6,435 nt of DNA from positions 1 through 6,435 of the forward strand of contig DKUR01000008.1 of the NCBI GenBank assembly GCA_002490775.1, in the 5' to 3' direction. Origin of the DNA: Lachnospiraceae bacterium UBA7199 (GTDB taxonomy: Bacteria; Bacillota; Clostridia; Lachnospirales; Lachnospiraceae). A program made the translations under genes and the position numbers. This document shows, piece after piece, positions 5,167-6,435 of the stretch; position 1 is the stretch's first letter; each line of letters opens with the position of its first letter. The notes under the pieces are model-generated. The model was not told where the DNA came from. It worked only from the letters and a program-made list of their open reading frames with translations, and did no database searches.

Positions 5167-6051
5167 ATGCGAACCATAAACCAAGTTGCAGAATTAACAG
5201 GTATAAGCACTCGTACATTACAATACTATGACGAGATTGGACTATTAAAGCCAAGTGAACTGACTGAGTCCGGCTATCGTCTATATGATGATGAAGCCTT
5301 GCAAAAGCTACAACAAATCCTGTTTTTTAAGGAATTGGGCTTTAAGCTAAAAGAAATTAAAGAAATTCTGCAAAAAACAGATTTTGATAGAATTGAGGCT
5401 TTCAAAAGGCAAAAAGAGTTACTTCTGCTAAAACGTAATCGGACAGACAGACTTATACAGCTTCTTAGCCGTTTAGAAAAAGGAGAACAATGTATGAGTT
5501 TTAAAGAATTTGATTTGTCCGACTATATCAATGCATTGGAAGATTTTAAGTCCAATCAGACCGAGGAAGTTATTAAACACTGGGGAAGTATCGCAAATTT
5601 TGATATGTTCATTCAAAAGATCAAAAGTGATGAATCCGAAGTAGCGAAACTCGCCATCAGGCAGTTTGGCAGTATTGAAAAATACACCGAAGCCATGAAA
5701 CATAATCTAGAGCATTTCTCTGAACTCATGGAAACACAATTAACGGAAGAAGTGAAAGAAATCGGAAAACAATCTGATATACTGTATGGCAAACTAACCG
5801 CTGATTTGTCAGAAAATGTTTCCTCCTCTAAAATACAGTCCATTGTTCAGGAAATATGGCAGTTTATACAGGAAAACAGCACTAACATATCCATATCCTG
5901 TAGTAAACCCTATATGGATATGCTTATCAACGCATACTCAAACGATTATATAAAAAGCATAACTGATAGCAAATATGGAAAAGGTGCCTCTGATTATATC
6001 GTCAAAGCGTTCCGTTATTACTCGGAAAATAACATTCCCGAAAATAATTAA
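5167..6051 (+). CDS. MerR-family regulator with TipAS-like ligand-binding domain
   Basis: A complete 294-residue protein. Residues 1-70 are the MerR winged helix-turn-helix: INQVAELTGISTRTLQYYD, EIGLLKP (23-29) and GYRLY (36-40). A Leu-, Lys-rich dimerisation helix follows (about 75-105). The C-terminal part (about 120-290) resembles TipAS (PF07739): HWGSIANFDMF, the helix bundle, and CSKPYMDMLINAYSND followed by YGKGASDYIVKAFRYY. In TipA/Mta-type regulators this domain traps hydrophobic drugs and switches on the promoter. The start at 5167 gives the standard N-terminus, with AAGGAG 9 bases upstream. A competing ATG at 5163 (5 bases from the same site) opens an out-of-frame 22-codon frame ending at 5231. 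Its own 19-bp-spacer promoter lies upstream. No transporter or resistance gene, the usual target, is present in the window. Confidence 0.93.
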   Translation: MRTINQVAELTGISTRTLQYYDEIGLLKPSELTESGYRLYDDEALQKLQQILFFKELGFKLKEIKEILQKTDFDRIEAFKRQKELLLLKRNRTDRLIQLLSRLEKGEQCMSFKEFDLSDYINALEDFKSNQTEEVIKHWGSIANFDMFIQKIKSDESEVAKLAIRQFGSIEKYTEAMKHNLEHFSELMETQLTEEVKEIGKQSDILYGKLTADLSENVSSSKIQSIVQEIWQFIQENSTNISISCSKPYMDMLINAYSNDYIKSITDSKYGKGASDYIVKAFRYYSENNIPENN

Positions 6052-6250
6052 AGCTATTTTAGCGCCAAACGTCATAAAACAATCCTAGAAATGCCCATTT
6101 TCTTTCCTTTCTCTTCCCCATAGCCTTTTCTGAAGAAAAAAGAAAAGGAAGAGGAGCGGCAGCAGACTTACTTTTCTATTTAGGCATAGGAAATATCATA
6201 TATTTTGCTTGTTTCAGAGGGGAATGATGAGGGATAGGGAAAGGAAAAAA
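6052..6250. other. Gene-free stretch with pyrimidine and purine tracts and an imperfect hairpin
   Basis: No frame with coding character on either strand. A 22-base pyrimidine run (6098-6119) is followed by a 25-base purine run (6132-6156). Within them CCTTTTCT (6124-6131) pairs with AGAAAAGG (6141-6148) around a 9-base loop. CTCTT (6111-6115) can pair with AAGAG (6149-6153) outside it, leaving an 8-base bulge. No T run follows on either strand, so it is not an ordinary terminator. Confidence 0.5.
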
Positions 6251-6299
6251 GAGGACCTTGTAAAAATGCATCTTACAAGGTCCTGAATTTAGCTTTTTT
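6245..6299. terminator. Strong hairpin terminator, best on the minus strand
   Basis: AGGACCTTGTAA (6252-6263) and TTACAAGGTCCT (6273-6284) form a perfect 12-bp stem with a 9-base loop. On the minus strand the stem is followed after one base by six T (6250-6245), a textbook terminator. On the plus strand the T run (6294-6299) begins 9 bases late, so it is weaker there, though it is the first candidate end for the MerR transcript. The strong minus-strand form suggests a gene to the right of the window pointing left. Confidence 0.7.
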
Positions 6300-6339
6300 C
6301 GATTGTTTCTGGTGTCCCAGCAAAATTTAAAATCTGCAA

Positions 6340-6380
6340 CTGGTAAAAAATTTATCTGTAAAAATAGAGGCTGTAAAAAA
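6340..6380 (+). repeat. Three CTG(G)TAAAAA repeats at 15-16 base spacing
   Basis: CTGGTAAAAAA begins at 6340, CTGTAAAAAT at 6356 and CTGTAAAAAATC at 6371. The near-helical-turn-and-a-half spacing is like binding sites for a protein, for example a transposase. The units are A-rich, so chance cannot be excluded. Confidence 0.4.
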
Positions 6381-6435
6381 TCTTGTGTCTATGGGGAAAT
6401 AATCTTTCCTAATATGAATCAGATATGTAGAAATT
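6366..6435. mobile_element. Possible end of an insertion sequence (IS256-like), cut by the right edge
   Basis: From AGAGGCTGTAAAAAATC (6366-6382) through TTGTGTCTATGG the sequence resembles in style the terminal repeats of IS256/mutator-type elements (GGxTGT...TTGTGT). No transposase and no partner repeat lie in the window, so this is recognition by pattern only. No open frame begins before the edge. Confidence 0.25.

Noticed and set aside
5473..5843. Minus-strand frames inside the MerR gene
   Set aside because: Antisense shadows of the TipAS-like domain coding region.
1..6435. tRNA, rRNA, CRISPR array or known riboswitch
   Set aside because: No cloverleaf, rRNA-like stretch, regularly spaced 25-40 base repeats or recognisable riboswitch core seen on either strand.

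Overview
The window is AT-rich and looks like an accessory stretch from a low-GC Bacillota chromosome, probably a gut clostridium of the Lachnospiraceae type. This rests on base composition, strong AGGAGG-type ribosome binding sites, and the flavour of the encoded proteins (DUF234-type ATPase, stand-alone 5'-3' exonuclease, several GNAT acetyltransferases, TipAS-type MerR regulator). No species can be fixed from the sequence. There are no rRNA or tRNA genes and no CRISPR array.

Layout. Positions 1-974 (minus) hold the N-terminal 324 codons of an AAA-type ATPase that runs off the left edge. A minus-strand terminator (1108-1135) follows two broken genes lying head to head: the 3' third of an alpha/beta-hydrolase esterase (1188-1526, minus) and the last about 23 codons of a GNAT acetyltransferase (1539-1607, plus). 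Both lack their 5' parts, as expected if one deletion removed a divergent promoter and both gene starts. Next come an intact RimJ/RimL-like GNAT gene (1702-2214) and, upstream of it on the same strand, a free-standing PolA-type 5'-3' exonuclease (2306-3148), probably in one transcript. A second intact GNAT gene (3247-3720, plus) diverges from the exonuclease. It converges on an isoprenylcysteine-carboxylmethyltransferase-like membrane enzyme (3849-4520, minus), with a 12-bp hairpin between them.

Upstream of the methyltransferase, 4643-4805 (minus) reads as a small single-pass membrane protein of about 53 residues broken by one extra base in a G run. A 61-residue unknown protein (4848-5033, plus) and a 294-residue MerR/TipAS regulator (5167-6051, plus) follow. 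The regulator has a textbook MerR-type promoter with a 19-bp spacer. The last 384 bases carry no gene: they hold purine and pyrimidine tracts, a strong 12-bp hairpin terminator, spaced CTG(G)TAAAAA repeats and what may be the end of an insertion sequence just entering the window.

The genes do not form one pathway. The region reads as a mosaic of single-gene accessory modules (acetyltransferases, drug-sensing regulator, nuclease, membrane methyltransferase), each with its own promoter or terminator, with two visible scars of gene decay. I did not find a convincing new multi-gene system. The most informative signals are the deletion scar near 1515-1541 and the frameshifted small protein near 4769.
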